The notes beneath the pieces are model-generated. The model saw only the letters and a list, made by a program, of their open reading frames with translations, made no database searches and was not told the DNA's origin. Made by a program: the position numbers and the translations under genes. A DNA stretch of 64,000 nt, from positions 62,001 to 126,000 of the forward strand of contig NZ_JASFYG010000005.1 of assembly GCF_030055435.1 (NCBI RefSeq). Direction: 5' to 3'. Positions 24,157 to 33,898 of this stretch are shown piece by piece (the first letter of the stretch is position 1; every line of letters begins with the position of its first letter). The stretch comes from Methanothermobacter sp. (GTDB lineage: Archaea; Methanobacteriota; Methanobacteria; Methanobacteriales; Methanothermobacteraceae).

Positions 24157-25170
24157 CTATTCTTTTTTCAAGAATTCTTCAGCCACCCTCACGGCGCTGG
24201 AGGCACTGGCGGCGTGTAGGTCAGCTCCGACCTTCCTCCAGAGTTCAGTGTCCACATTGAATGGGTAGCCACCTACCATTACAGGGGGAGAATCATCCAG
24301 CTCCCCAAGCAGTTTTATGAGACTTCTCACATGTCCAACGTTGAATGTCATGGTGGCTGATACAGCAACAAGGTCAGGCTTCAATTCATCCACCATCTTC
24401 CTGAAATCCTCTGGCGGTGTGCTTGCCCCCAGGTAAACAGAATCCCAGCCATTGATTTCAAAGAAATCACTGACCATCCTTATTCCTATCTCATGAAGCT
24501 CATTGTTGACACATCCAGCAACAAGTCTGAGGTTTTTCCGCTCTGATGCCTGGTATATGTAGGGGTAGAGTTCTGACATTATCATCTGCGTAACTGATGT
24601 TGCGTAGTGTTCATGGGCGACCGATATCTGGTTGGTCTGCCATAGCCTGCCAATTTCATGCTGGACAGGCTCAAAAACATAGAGGTATACGTCTTTCACA
24701 TTCACGCCTGACTTCAGGGATGAGATTATGAGGTCCCGGGCCTTTTTTGCCTCCGTATTCAGAACAAGTTCAAGGTACTTCTCTGCAAGGTCCCTCAGGG
24801 GCTGATCCCTGATGTAGCTTTGTGGTTTATGTTCCATTTCAAGTTTCCTGAGGGAACCTGAGATGTAACTGGAAGCAATGGAAGCGGATTCATTATCTAG
24901 AATTTCAACTATAGCCTTTTCTATACTTTTAAGCGAACCCCTGAGGCACTCTTCAGGGAGTCCAAGGTTCCTCAGAAGGATATCGGCCCAGAGGACATAG
25001 TCCTCAAAGAGTTCTGGACTTGAATTTCTGATGGCTTCCTCCAGGTAGTCTAGATGGTAATTTATGTCCTGTACGCAGAGCTCCTTATCTTCAGGTCTTA
25101 CAAGACCATTACCCTTAAGATCGTCATATACGGCTGATACAAGGGATTCCCTTGAAATATTGATCTCCAT
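24157..25170 (-). CDS. B12-binding sensor protein with Wx9EH motif
   Basis: A 337-residue soluble protein. Residues about 1-115 are helical and unrecognised. About 120-210 is a B12-binding helical cap with Trp177, nine residues, then Glu187-His188: the Wx9EH motif of CarH-type B12 photoreceptors. About 215-330 is a Rossmann-like B12 domain with ELHEIG (His226 as lower cobalt ligand), VYLGASTPPEDF and MVGGYPFN. No DNA-binding or methyltransferase domain is present. ATG 25170 follows GGGGTG. The histidine kinase gene follows in the same operon, so this is likely a sensor of cobalamin form or light that acts through the kinase. Confidence 0.8.
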   Translation of the reverse strand: MEINISRESLVSAVYDDLKGNGLVRPEDKELCVQDINYHLDYLEEAIRNSSPELFEDYVLWADILLRNLGLPEECLRGSLKSIEKAIVEILDNESASIASSYISGSLRKLEMEHKPQSYIRDQPLRDLAEKYLELVLNTEAKKARDLIISSLKSGVNVKDVYLYVFEPVQHEIGRLWQTNQISVAHEHYATSVTQMIMSELYPYIYQASERKNLRLVAGCVNNELHEIGIRMVSDFFEINGWDSVYLGASTPPEDFRKMVDELKPDLVAVSATMTFNVGHVRSLIKLLGELDDSPPVMVGGYPFNVDTELWRKVGADLHAASASSAVRVAEEFLKKE

Positions 25171-25238
25171 TAACAGCACCCCAACCTATTTAAGTTGAAA
25201 GTTAAATAAGAGATTTATCATTTTTTGCAGTGTTAAAT

Positions 25239-25421
25239 ATGAAGTCAGTGGAAGGTTTCAGAATAATTTCGACCACAGGAGAATGTCCGGAATGTGTCTA
25301 CAGATGCGAGGTTGTCCTTGAGGATCTTGGAGAGATTAAACTTTACTGCAGGCACCCCAGGGGGCCGGGTAGCCCCGCACACTGCATATACTTTAAGAGG
25401 GATAGGAAAATCAGCAGATGA
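25239..25421 (+). CDS. small Cys-rich hypothetical protein
   Basis: A 60-residue protein with GECPECVYRC near residue 15, then YCRHPRG and HCIYF. Five cysteines and two histidines suggest a metal site. It is divergent from the B12 sensor gene, with only about 70 bases between. ATG 25239 has no strong ribosome site (GTG at 25230 is the alternative). I do not recognise it. Confidence 0.55.
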   Translation: MKSVEGFRIISTTGECPECVYRCEVVLEDLGEIKLYCRHPRGPGSPAHCIYFKRDRKISR

Positions 25422-25516
25422 TCAGCTTTTAGAATTTATAATTGATACAACATAAAAAAACATATTAATTAAAAATAATTATAATTATTATTCATAATAG
25501 ATCATCAGGTGTTAAG

Positions 25517-26398
25517 ATGCTTACCTCTGTTCAGAAGGAAATACTCCAGACACTCATCAACCTCTACAGGAATTCAAACGGCAAATCCATTAAGGGTGAG
25601 GAGATAGCAGCCATAATGAACCGCAATCCAGGCACGATAAGGAACCAGATGCAGTCCCTTCGCAGCCTGGGACTTGTGAAGGGTGTTCCCGGACCTCGTG
25701 GGGGATACAAGCCAACCATAAAGGCCTACCATCAGCTGAACATATCATCAAGTGGGAGGGAAACAGCCGTCCCCATCTACAGGGGCGGTGAGAGAATCGA
25801 TGACCTTTCTGTTGCAAAGATAGAGTTCACAAGCATCCCTGACCCAGGGGAGTGTGAGGCCGCAATAAAACTGGTTGGCAGCATAAGGAAACTTGACCTG
25901 GGCGATAGGGTTCGCATAGGCCCAACACCTGTTAACAAACTCATTGTTGACGGGGTTGTTGTGGGAAGGGATGATATGGACAACATAATCCTCCTGGACA
26001 CCACCGCCATAAGGAGCATACCCAAGAGGACGGTTGAGGAGGTTGCAACCCGTGAACTTGTGACACTCCCCCCTGATATCAGTGTTAAGGATGCCGCTGT
26101 TAAGCTCTCTTCACTGGGAATCGAGGGAGCCCCGATAGTAGAGGGCGATGAGGTGAAGGGGATAGTTACCCTCAGTGACATAACAGCATCCATAGCGGAG
26201 GGTACCGAGAACCTGCCTGTTTCAGAGATTATGTCAAAGAATATAATAACGGTTAAACCTGAAATGTTGATATCTGATGCAATAGAGATCATGAACAAAC
26301 ACAATATAGGGAGACTGATCGTTACAGACAGTGAGGGTAAACTTTCAGGTATAATAACCCGTACGGATATCCTTGACAGTATAGCGGGTCTCGATTGA
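25517..26398 (+). CDS. winged-helix/CBS transcriptional regulator
   Basis: A 293-residue protein: winged helix in residues 1-70 (GEEIAAIMNRNPGTIRNQMQSLRSLGLV), a middle linker domain (about 90-170), and a pair of CBS domains (175-290: EEVATRELVTLPPDISVKDA, and SEIMSKNIITVKPEMLISDA). CBS pairs bind adenine nucleotides, so this is probably a DNA-binding sensor of energy state or of SAM. ATG 25517 follows GGTGTTAAG. It is a single gene ended by a clear stem-loop. Related archaeal proteins were once called IMPDH-related because of the CBS part. Confidence 0.8.
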   Translation: MLTSVQKEILQTLINLYRNSNGKSIKGEEIAAIMNRNPGTIRNQMQSLRSLGLVKGVPGPRGGYKPTIKAYHQLNISSSGRETAVPIYRGGERIDDLSVAKIEFTSIPDPGECEAAIKLVGSIRKLDLGDRVRIGPTPVNKLIVDGVVVGRDDMDNIILLDTTAIRSIPKRTVEEVATRELVTLPPDISVKDAAVKLSSLGIEGAPIVEGDEVKGIVTLSDITASIAEGTENLPVSEIMSKNIITVKPEMLISDAIEIMNKHNIGRLIVTDSEGKLSGIITRTDILDSIAGLD

Positions 26399-26411
26399 GA
26401 CTCAGTTTTTT
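26386..26411 (+). terminator. stem-loop and T6 after the CBS regulator
   Basis: GTCTC (26388-26392) pairs with GAGAC (26397-26401) over a GATT loop, and TTTTTT follows at 26406-26411. The stop TGA lies inside the stem. Confidence 0.6.
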
Positions 26412-26579
26412 GATTTTAATTAAATATACTGCAAAATCAGATCATACTGGATATCTGAATATTTTAATAGAGATCTGAATATATATCAATGTGCAATAAT
26501 TCTGTAGTTTTCTGGGTGTTCATGAGGAGTTAACTGTATTTATCACTAACAGGAAGTGTTACTTTTGAATGTGAATCAT

Positions 26580-27482
26580 ATGAATATAAAAGCTGATATG
26601 AAGGCATGGGACCTTATAAGGGAGATGGGGCGATCAGGGGTCCTTGGAGCAGGCAGGGTCCACAGGGCAGCAGAACTGCTCCGTGAGATGATTGATGACA
26701 GTGAAATGGCTTTATTCATGAGTGTTGCAGGACCACTGGTGCCCGGCGGAATGAGGAGGATCATAAGGGATCTCATAGATCAGAAAGTTATATCAGCACT
26801 CATAACAAGCGGGGCTAACCTTACCCATGACCTACTTGAGGCCTTTGGAGGGGCACATTACAGGGAATATGGATTCGATGATGAAAGGCTTCATGAGGAG
26901 GGGATAGGTCGTATAGGTGACATATACACAAGGTCTGAGGACTTTGAGGTCTTTGAAGCCAGGATGCAGGACATTTTCTCATCCATATTCAAATCAAAAC
27001 CCCATATTTCAATTCAAGAGCTCATTGACGAGATAGGGGGGCATCTGAAGGATGAGATGTCCATCATAAGAACGGCCCACCTGAGGGGTGTTCCCATCTA
27101 TGCCCCCGGGATCATTGACAGCATGCTTGGCCTCCAGCTCTGGATGTACACACAGGACAACAGGATATGCTTAGATGCTGTTAGGGATATGCACAGCCTC
27201 TCTGACCTTGTGTTCAGTCATGAGAGGATAGGGGCTGTTATACTTGGAGGGGGACTTCCAAAGCATTACACACTGGCATCCACACTCCTAAGGGGTGGTG
27301 TGGATGCTGCGATCCAGATAACCATGGATCGAAGTGAAACTGGAAGCCTCAGCGGTGCCCCCCTTGAGGAGGCCAAGTCCTGGGCCAAGGCACAGGCTGG
27401 TTCGAATCTTGTAACTGTGATTGGGGATGCAACGGCCCTTTTTCCACTTATACTTTCAGCTGCACTTTCTGACAGTGATTGA
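26580..27482 (+). CDS. dys: deoxyhypusine synthase
   Basis: About 300 residues. It moves the aminobutyl group of spermidine to a lysine of initiation factor 5A, using NAD. Seen: TSGANLTHDLLEAFGGAHY, GRIGDIY, PIYAPGIIDSMLGLQLW, LGGGLPKHYTL (NAD/spermidine loop), TGSLSGAPLEEAKSWAKA with the active lysine in SWAK. ATG 26580 is chosen; a GTG at 26556 would add eight residues. A small membrane protein gene follows after 19 bases. Confidence 0.9.
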   Translation: MNIKADMKAWDLIREMGRSGVLGAGRVHRAAELLREMIDDSEMALFMSVAGPLVPGGMRRIIRDLIDQKVISALITSGANLTHDLLEAFGGAHYREYGFDDERLHEEGIGRIGDIYTRSEDFEVFEARMQDIFSSIFKSKPHISIQELIDEIGGHLKDEMSIIRTAHLRGVPIYAPGIIDSMLGLQLWMYTQDNRICLDAVRDMHSLSDLVFSHERIGAVILGGGLPKHYTLASTLLRGGVDAAIQITMDRSETGSLSGAPLEEAKSWAKAQAGSNLVTVIGDATALFPLILSAALSDSD

Positions 27483-27501
27483 TTGGGTTTGAGGTCCTTT
27501 C

Positions 27502-28029
27502 ATGATTGAACTTCTTTTTCCTGTTTCAGGTTTCCTTATGAAGGTTGCGGATGAAGCCGAGGATGAGTGGGGAAGGCCCTTCACAGGCATGGTTGCCGGT
27601 GCCCTCTGTGGGCTTTCATCTGGTGTTCTCTCCACTGCTGAGAACGCCGCTGCATCTATATTTATCGGGATATTTGCAGGCACCCTCATATCATGTAAGA
27701 TAGACTGCCCGAGCCATGTGCTTGCTGCAGTGGTATTCCTTCTGGTCCTTTTTTTGGGTGGTGTGCCCTCACTGAGCATCCCCGCTCTTGTTGCATGTAC
27801 AGCGGGAGCCTACATTGATGAATATGGCAATGACAATCCACAGGTATACAAAAAGGGCCGTTTTTTCAGATTTTTCTTTGATTACAGGTTCTCCCTCAAG
27901 GCTGTAATAGTTCTCCTTGCTGTTATTTCACTGCTTGGGGTTTCAGATACAGGTTTTGGTCCTGCGACGGTCCTTTTTTTCATCCTCTTTGAGGCCGCCT
28001 ACGAAATTGCAGGAAGAATCAGGATTTAG
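27502..28029 (+). CDS. conserved membrane protein
   Basis: A 175-residue protein with about four or five hydrophobic segments. The first part has FLMKVADEAEDEWGR, with an acidic cluster next to the membrane, and ISCKIDCPSHV follows the second helix pair. The last helices are around residues 130-165. I do not know its family; the acidic cluster recalls metal or diphosphate sites but this is a guess. ATG 27502 follows GAGGTCC, 19 bases after dys. Confidence 0.6.
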   Translation: MIELLFPVSGFLMKVADEAEDEWGRPFTGMVAGALCGLSSGVLSTAENAAASIFIGIFAGTLISCKIDCPSHVLAAVVFLLVLFLGGVPSLSIPALVACTAGAYIDEYGNDNPQVYKKGRFFRFFFDYRFSLKAVIVLLAVISLLGVSDTGFGPATVLFFILFEAAYEIAGRIRI

Positions 28030-28126
28030 GAGTTCGATATGGTTCTTATCTTGTTGTTTAGGATAGGTGGATAAATGGTTTGATAGCTATTTATGGTCTT
28101 GAGGAACACTAAAAGTTAAAAATGAA

Positions 28127-28804
<678 letters not shown>

Positions 28805-28902
28805 TTATCTATTTTGCTGGGATGATATGTTTGATGGTTTGTGATAGTGGAATGAGAAGGGGAGTTGTGTTATTCATTTCTGCCCCCATGTGACTCTCAA
28901 GA

Positions 28903-28960
28903 AAACTTTAATTTAAATCAGAAATTATAGAAAATATTATATACTCATATCTTAAAGTTT
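28903..28960 (+). promoter_or_regulatory. cbi operon promoter flanked by 9-bp inverted repeat
   Basis: AAACTTTAA at 28903-28911 and TTAAAGTTT at 28952-28960 flank a TATA box (AATATTATATACTC, about 28932-28946). A regulator bound on both sides could block the promoter of the cobalt transport operon. Confidence 0.45.
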
Positions 28961-28989
28961 ACTTTAGAAGGATTCAAGAAGGTGATAAA

Positions 28990-29658
28990 TTGCATATCAT
29001 GGAAGGATTCCTGCCACCTGAGTGGTGTCTCTTCTGGTATCTGCTATCGGCACCTGTCATAGTTTATGGTTTAATAAGGATAATAAGGATTTCAGATGAA
29101 AAACCCGAGGCAAAACCGCTTCTTGCTGTCAGCGGCGCCTTCATGTTTGTCCTATCATCCCTTAAACTTCCATCTGTAACCGGTAGCTGTTCACACCCCA
29201 CAGGTAATGGTCTCGGAGCCGTGCTCTTCGGCCCTGCAGTCACATCTGTAATGGCACTCATTGTTCTCCTATTCCAGGCGCTGCTCCTTGCCCATGGGGG
29301 CATAACAACCCTGGGGGCAAACGTGTTCTCCATGGGTATCATTGGCCCGGTCTGTGCCTGGGGAATCTACAGGATCACAAGGTCAGCCATACCCTCATCT
29401 GCAGCGGTCTTCCTTGCAGCATTTCTGGGTGACCTCATGACCTATGTGACAACATCCATCCAGCTTGCAGTTGCATTCCCCAAACCAGGGTTCATGGAGG
29501 CCCTTATGAAGTTCATGGTGATATTCGCCTACACCCAGCTCCCACTGGCGGTTGCCGAGGGCCTTCTCACAGTGGTTATATTTGAGAACATCCTCAAGCT
29601 CAAGCCGGATATAATGGAAAAACTGCAGATTATAGGAAAACCTGCCTTGGAGGGTTAA
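28990..29658 (+). CDS. cbiM: cobalt ECF transporter, substrate-specific subunit CbiM
   Basis: A 222-residue membrane protein starting [12 protein letters not shown]. In this family the N-terminus (His2) folds into the membrane to bind the metal, which fixes the TTG start at 28990, six bases behind GGTGAT. Other marks: [17 protein letters not shown] and [15 protein letters not shown]. With CbiN it takes up cobalt for B12 and coenzyme cofactors, abundant in methanogens. First gene of cbiMNQO. Confidence 0.95.
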   Translation: MHIMEGFLPPEWCLFWYLLSAPVIVYGLIRIIRISDEKPEAKPLLAVSGAFMFVLSSLKLPSVTGSCSHPTGNGLGAVLFGPAVTSVMALIVLLFQALLLAHGGITTLGANVFSMGIIGPVCAWGIYRITRSAIPSSAAVFLAAFLGDLMTYVTTSIQLAVAFPKPGFMEALMKFMVIFAYTQLPLAVAEGLLTVVIFENILKLKPDIMEKLQIIGKPALEG

Positions 29659-29659
29659 A

Positions 29660-29947
29660 ATGGATAAAAGACACATCATAATGCTTATTACAGTTGCGGT
29701 GATTGCCATAGCACCCCTTGTAATCTACAGTGGCCTTGGAGAGGATCAGGGATACTTTGGAGGGGCAGATGACAGTGCCGGCGAGGCAATATCTGAAACA
29801 GGATATGAACCCTGGTTCCAGCCCATATGGGAGCCGCCGAGTGGTGAGATAGAGAGCCTGCTATTTGCTCTCCAGGCCGCCATAGGCGCCCTCATAATCG
29901 GATACGTATTTGGCTACTACAGGGGGAGGGGAGAATCCCCTGAATAA
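29660..29947 (+). CDS. cbiN: cobalt transporter subunit CbiN
   Basis: 95 residues with one helix at each end (residues 5-22 and 68-85) and an extracellular loop holding SAGEAISETGYEPWFQPIW, the usual CbiN signature. It loads metal into CbiM. It starts one base after the cbiM stop. Confidence 0.9.
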   Translation: MDKRHIIMLITVAVIAIAPLVIYSGLGEDQGYFGGADDSAGEAISETGYEPWFQPIWEPPSGEIESLLFALQAAIGALIIGYVFGYYRGRGESPE

Positions 29948-29969
29948 AATTTTTCCATGGTGAAGGACG

Positions 29970-30734
29970 ATGAACATATCTGTTGACCACTATGCACATA
30001 CCAATGGCCTCAGAAACATGAGCCCGGGCTTTAAGATGGCCCTGGCCATTATCACGATGCTCATTTCAGTCCTATCACCAAACCCTGTTATACCCCTCAT
30101 CATCGCATTTTTAATGACACTCCTGATTCTCTTTGCAGCGGATATACCCGCCTCATACTACCTGCGGTTTGCCGCCATCCCGGTGGGATTCGGTGTCCTG
30201 ACACTCGTGCTCATGGCGCTATTCTTTGGTGTGGACCCCCTTGTAACATTCATGGGCCTCAGGGTCTACAGTGACGGCCTGCAGACAGGTATTCTCGTAT
30301 TCTCAAGGATACTCGGCGGTTTTTCTTGCCTTGCATTCCTTGCACTCACGACACCCCTCAATGAGATCTTCCATGAACTTGGAAGGCTGGGTCTTCCAGC
30401 GGCTTTCATTGAGATAGCCCTCCTCATGTACAGGTCCATATTTGTTTTCCTTGAGGAAGCATCGGTGATGTATAATGCCCAGGATTCAAGGCTAGGCTAC
30501 AGTGGTATTAAAAATTCCTATAGATCCCTAGGCCTCCTTGCAGGTAACCTCTTTATAAGGTCGTGGCTGAGGGGTGAGACGGTGTACCGTTCCATGGAGG
30601 CGAGGTGCTATCAGGGGGCCATGCCGTCCATCAGAAGGCAGTCCATTGGAACCCGTGAAGCGGTTATGCTAGTATTATTTGATGGCTTACTTTTAGCGGG
30701 GCTTCTTTTCACATCAAATGGCGGGATTTTCTGA
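29970..30734 (+). CDS. cbiQ: ECF transporter T component CbiQ
   Basis: 254 residues, about five helices. The cytoplasmic coupling motif is seen as SRLGYSG and MEARCYQG (A-R-G type), which contact CbiO. It couples ATP hydrolysis to the CbiMN substrate unit. It starts 22 bases after cbiN behind GGTGAAGG. Confidence 0.9.
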   Translation: MNISVDHYAHTNGLRNMSPGFKMALAIITMLISVLSPNPVIPLIIAFLMTLLILFAADIPASYYLRFAAIPVGFGVLTLVLMALFFGVDPLVTFMGLRVYSDGLQTGILVFSRILGGFSCLAFLALTTPLNEIFHELGRLGLPAAFIEIALLMYRSIFVFLEEASVMYNAQDSRLGYSGIKNSYRSLGLLAGNLFIRSWLRGETVYRSMEARCYQGAMPSIRRQSIGTREAVMLVLFDGLLLAGLLFTSNGGIF

Positions 30735-30817
30735 TCCGTCCAGAAGATCACCACCGGGGCACAGTTAAATATTAAATGAACACTATTCATCATATGGTCA
30801 GTTTCTGTGGTGTGAAC

Positions 30818-31654
30818 ATGAAGATTATTGAGGCAGTAAATGTAAGGTATACCTACCCGGATGGCACCGAGGCACTGAAGGGTATAAATTTCCATGCCAG
30901 AAGGGGTGAGGTGGTTGCTCTTCTCGGCCCCAACGGGGCAGGAAAGTCCACACTCTTCCTTCACTTCAACGGCATACTGCAGCCAACCAGCGGGAAGGTA
31001 CTGGTGGATGGGAAGGAAATCGACTACAGTAAATCAGGGCTCATAGAAGTCAGGCAGAAGGTTGGAATTGTGTTCCAGAATCCTGATGACCAGCTGTTCG
31101 CACCAAGGGTTGACGAGGACGTTGCATTCGGGCCCCTCAACATGGGACTTGATGAGGACGAGGTTAAGGAGAGGGTTAAGGACGCCCTGCGAAAGGTGGG
31201 AATGTCAGGCTACGAGGACAGACCCCCCCACCATCTGAGTGGAGGTGAGAAGAAGAGGGTTGCAATAGCAGGTATACTGGCCATGAAACCTGATATAATG
31301 ATACTTGATGAGCCAACCTCCGGCCTTGACCCCCGCGGGGCATCGCAGATACTCAGACTTCTCCATGAGCTGAATGAGGAGGGCATGACCATAATAATAT
31401 CCACCCATGATGTTGACCTGGCACCCCTCTACTCGGACAGAATATACATAATAAGCGGGGGAGAGATAATAAGTGATGGAACACCCGGAGATGTTTTCTC
31501 AGATATAGACACCATAAGGGGAGCCAATCTCCGTCTTCCAAGGATAGCGCATCTGGTGGAGATACTTCAGAAGGAGGATGACCTCCCATTTGGGGAACCA
31601 TACCCCCTCACGATCGGGGAGGCTAGGAGAAAACTCCGTGAACAGCTGAAATAG
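30818..31654 (+). CDS. cbiO: cobalt transporter ATPase CbiO
   Basis: 278 residues: Walker A GPNGAGKST, Q-loop VFQNPDDQLF, signature LSGGEKKRVAIAG, Walker B IMILDEPTSGLD and the switch His in ISTHD. The C-terminal extension ends LREQLK. ATG 30818 lies behind GGTGTGAAC; a start at 30776 would have no ribosome site. It energises CbiMNQ. The riboflavin synthase gene follows after nine bases. Confidence 0.95.
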   Translation: MKIIEAVNVRYTYPDGTEALKGINFHARRGEVVALLGPNGAGKSTLFLHFNGILQPTSGKVLVDGKEIDYSKSGLIEVRQKVGIVFQNPDDQLFAPRVDEDVAFGPLNMGLDEDEVKERVKDALRKVGMSGYEDRPPHHLSGGEKKRVAIAGILAMKPDIMILDEPTSGLDPRGASQILRLLHELNEEGMTIIISTHDVDLAPLYSDRIYIISGGEIISDGTPGDVFSDIDTIRGANLRLPRIAHLVEILQKEDDLPFGEPYPLTIGEARRKLREQLK

Positions 31655-32125
<471 letters not shown>

Positions 32126-32143
32126 AAATTGGAGGTGTATCTG

Positions 32144-32728
32144 ATGGTTAAGGTTATTGGAATCTGTGGAAGTCCAAGAAAAAATGGTAACACTGAGATT
32201 CTGCTCAGGGAGGCCCTTGAGGCCGCTGCAAGTGAGGGTGCTGAAACCGAGCTTGTGAGGCTCGCAGGCAGGGATATAAACCCCTGCAGGGCCTGTGACT
32301 CATGTAAGACTAAAGGGGAATGCGATATCGACGATGACCTCAATGAGGTGATTGAGCTCGCAGCAGAGGCTGATGGGATAATAATAGGGAGCCCCGTGTA
32401 CTTTGGCTCTGTAACAGCCCAGACCAAGATGTTCATGGACAGGACGAGGCCCCTCAGAAGCAATTTCAGATTATCAGATAAGGTTGGGGGTGCAGTAACT
32501 GTTGGGGGCTCAAGGAACGGCGGCCAGGAGACCGCGTGTGGCGATATACACAACTTCTTCCTGATACATGAGGCTGTTGTTGTGGGTGATGCAGCACCAA
32601 CAGCCCACTACGGAGGTACAGGTGTCGGCGGTGCAAAGGGGGACTCTGCAGAGGATGCAACGGGTATCGAGACATCCAGGAACCTTGGAAGAAAGGTAGC
32701 CTCACTTGCAATGAAGATTCATGGTTAA
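32144..32728 (+). CDS. iron-sulfur flavoprotein / NADPH-dependent FMN reductase
   Basis: 194 residues: flavodoxin-like start [17 protein letters not shown] (FMN phosphate), then [13 protein letters not shown], a tight Cys pattern typical of the methanogen iron-sulfur flavoprotein Isf, then [20 protein letters not shown]. Such proteins take part in electron transfer or in reducing O2 and peroxide. ATG 32144 follows GGAGGTG, 19 bases after ribC, so flavin making and use are linked. The 3' end is duplicated downstream. Confidence 0.85.
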   Translation: MVKVIGICGSPRKNGNTEILLREALEAAASEGAETELVRLAGRDINPCRACDSCKTKGECDIDDDLNEVIELAAEADGIIIGSPVYFGSVTAQTKMFMDRTRPLRSNFRLSDKVGGAVTVGGSRNGGQETACGDIHNFFLIHEAVVVGDAAPTAHYGGTGVGGAKGDSAEDATGIETSRNLGRKVASLAMKIHG

Positions 32729-32806
32729 TTGAGGTATGAGTATTCGCTGTTTGATGTACCATGCCACATAATCCCATGGAGATTCATGGTTAATTGAGGT
32801 ATGAGT
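32711..32806. repeat. 31-bp direct repeat, period 65, at a gene 3' end
   Basis: Copies at 32711-32741 and 32776-32806 differ at one base (27 of the bases are a perfect block). Thirty-four unrelated bases lie between. Copy 1 holds the last codons and stop of the flavoprotein; copy 2 supplies the GAGGT used by the next gene. Confidence 0.85.
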
Positions 32807-32808
32807 GA

Positions 32809-33510
32809 ATGCCAATGGAATCGATACCAGGGAATGTCACTGTGGTTGTGCCGGCCTATAATGAGGAGAAGACCATAGAGGATGTCCTGAAGGCCCTTCT
32901 TGAAAGGGGTTACAGGGTTCTCGTTGTTGACGACGGCTCAAGGGACTCAACTCCAGAGATACTCAAGAGGATGTCCTCTAGGGATGACAGGTTATCTGTC
33001 TATACCCACGTCATAAACAGGGGCCTCGGGGCGGCCCTGAGGACGGGCATCAGGGCGGCCCTGAAGGAGGGGGCAGACTACATGGTGACCTTCGATGCCG
33101 ATGGACAGCATGATCCCGACGACATTGAGAGGGTCTTAAAACCTCTCCTGGAAGGTTCTGCAGATGTGGTTATTGGAAGGAGAGATTTCACGGATATGCC
33201 CCTCTCAAGGAACCTTGGGAACACCATAATGAACCTCCTCACTCTCCTCTTCTATGGGTGCAGGGTCTCGGATTCCCAGTCAGGTCTCCGGGCCTTCACA
33301 TCCAGGGCGGCATCACTTATTGATATAAAAAGCAGGGGCTACGGTGTTTCATCAGAGATAATCGGGGAGATCCGCAGAAATGACCTCAGGATGGATGAAG
33401 TTACCATAAGGACCATATACACGCCTGAGACAATTGCCAAGGGGACAAGCACGTCGGTGGGTATAAGGATACTCCTGAGGCTTCTGCTCAATATATTCCG
33501 GAAGGTTTAG
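32809..33510 (+). CDS. dolichyl-phosphate mannosyltransferase-like glycosyltransferase family 2
   Basis: 233 residues, GT2 fold: VVVPAYNEEKTIEDVL, VVDDGSRDST, and FDADGQHDPDDI with the metal-binding DxD. No membrane helix. Similar to archaeal DPMS that charge a polyprenyl phosphate with a sugar for glycan or wall building. ATG 32809 sits nine bases after GAGGT, itself part of the duplicated sequence. A DUF2304 membrane protein and a second glycosyltransferase follow. Confidence 0.85.
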   Translation: MPMESIPGNVTVVVPAYNEEKTIEDVLKALLERGYRVLVVDDGSRDSTPEILKRMSSRDDRLSVYTHVINRGLGAALRTGIRAALKEGADYMVTFDADGQHDPDDIERVLKPLLEGSADVVIGRRDFTDMPLSRNLGNTIMNLLTLLFYGCRVSDSQSGLRAFTSRAASLIDIKSRGYGVSSEIIGEIRRNDLRMDEVTIRTIYTPETIAKGTSTSVGIRILLRLLLNIFRKV

Positions 33511-33544
33511 GTTTTTTAAGTGTGATATTTAAGGCGGTGTGTTC

Positions 33545-33871
33545 ATGATATACCAGGTTCTGGGAATTTTAATTGGAATTGCAGGGATACTGATATCTAT
33601 TCTCAGGTTCAGGGATTCAAGGACATCTCCCGGTGGCCTCATATTGTGGCTGATACTCTGGGTTTCTGTCATATTCTTTTCACTGAGACCTTCATTTTCG
33701 ACTAAAATTGCAAACCTCCTTGGGATAGGTAGAGGACTTGATTTTCTCCTCATAATAGGCATACTGGGAGCTTACTACATTTTATTCAGGATATACTTGA
33801 TTGTGGACAAGCTACATGAGGAAATAACAGAAATTGTGCATGAGATTGCACTTAGAGGTGATGATGAGTAG
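33545..33871 (+). CDS. DUF2304 membrane protein
   Basis: A 108-residue protein with three helices (about 4-20, 32-48, 66-86) and a coil that ends the chain (YLIVDKLHEEITEIVHEI). This is the DUF2304 pattern, which is usually encoded beside GT2 glycosyltransferases as a presumed membrane partner. ATG 33545 follows GGCGGTG. Confidence 0.8.
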   Translation: MIYQVLGILIGIAGILISILRFRDSRTSPGGLILWLILWVSVIFFSLRPSFSTKIANLLGIGRGLDFLLIIGILGAYYILFRIYLIVDKLHEEITEIVHEIALRGDDE

Positions 33872-33898
33872 ATCCACTTCCACATTTCAGTGATTGAT

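Noticed and set aside
25517-26398. IMP dehydrogenase
   Set aside because: Only the CBS pair is shared; the barrel and catalytic Cys loop are absent. The real guaB is at 37842.
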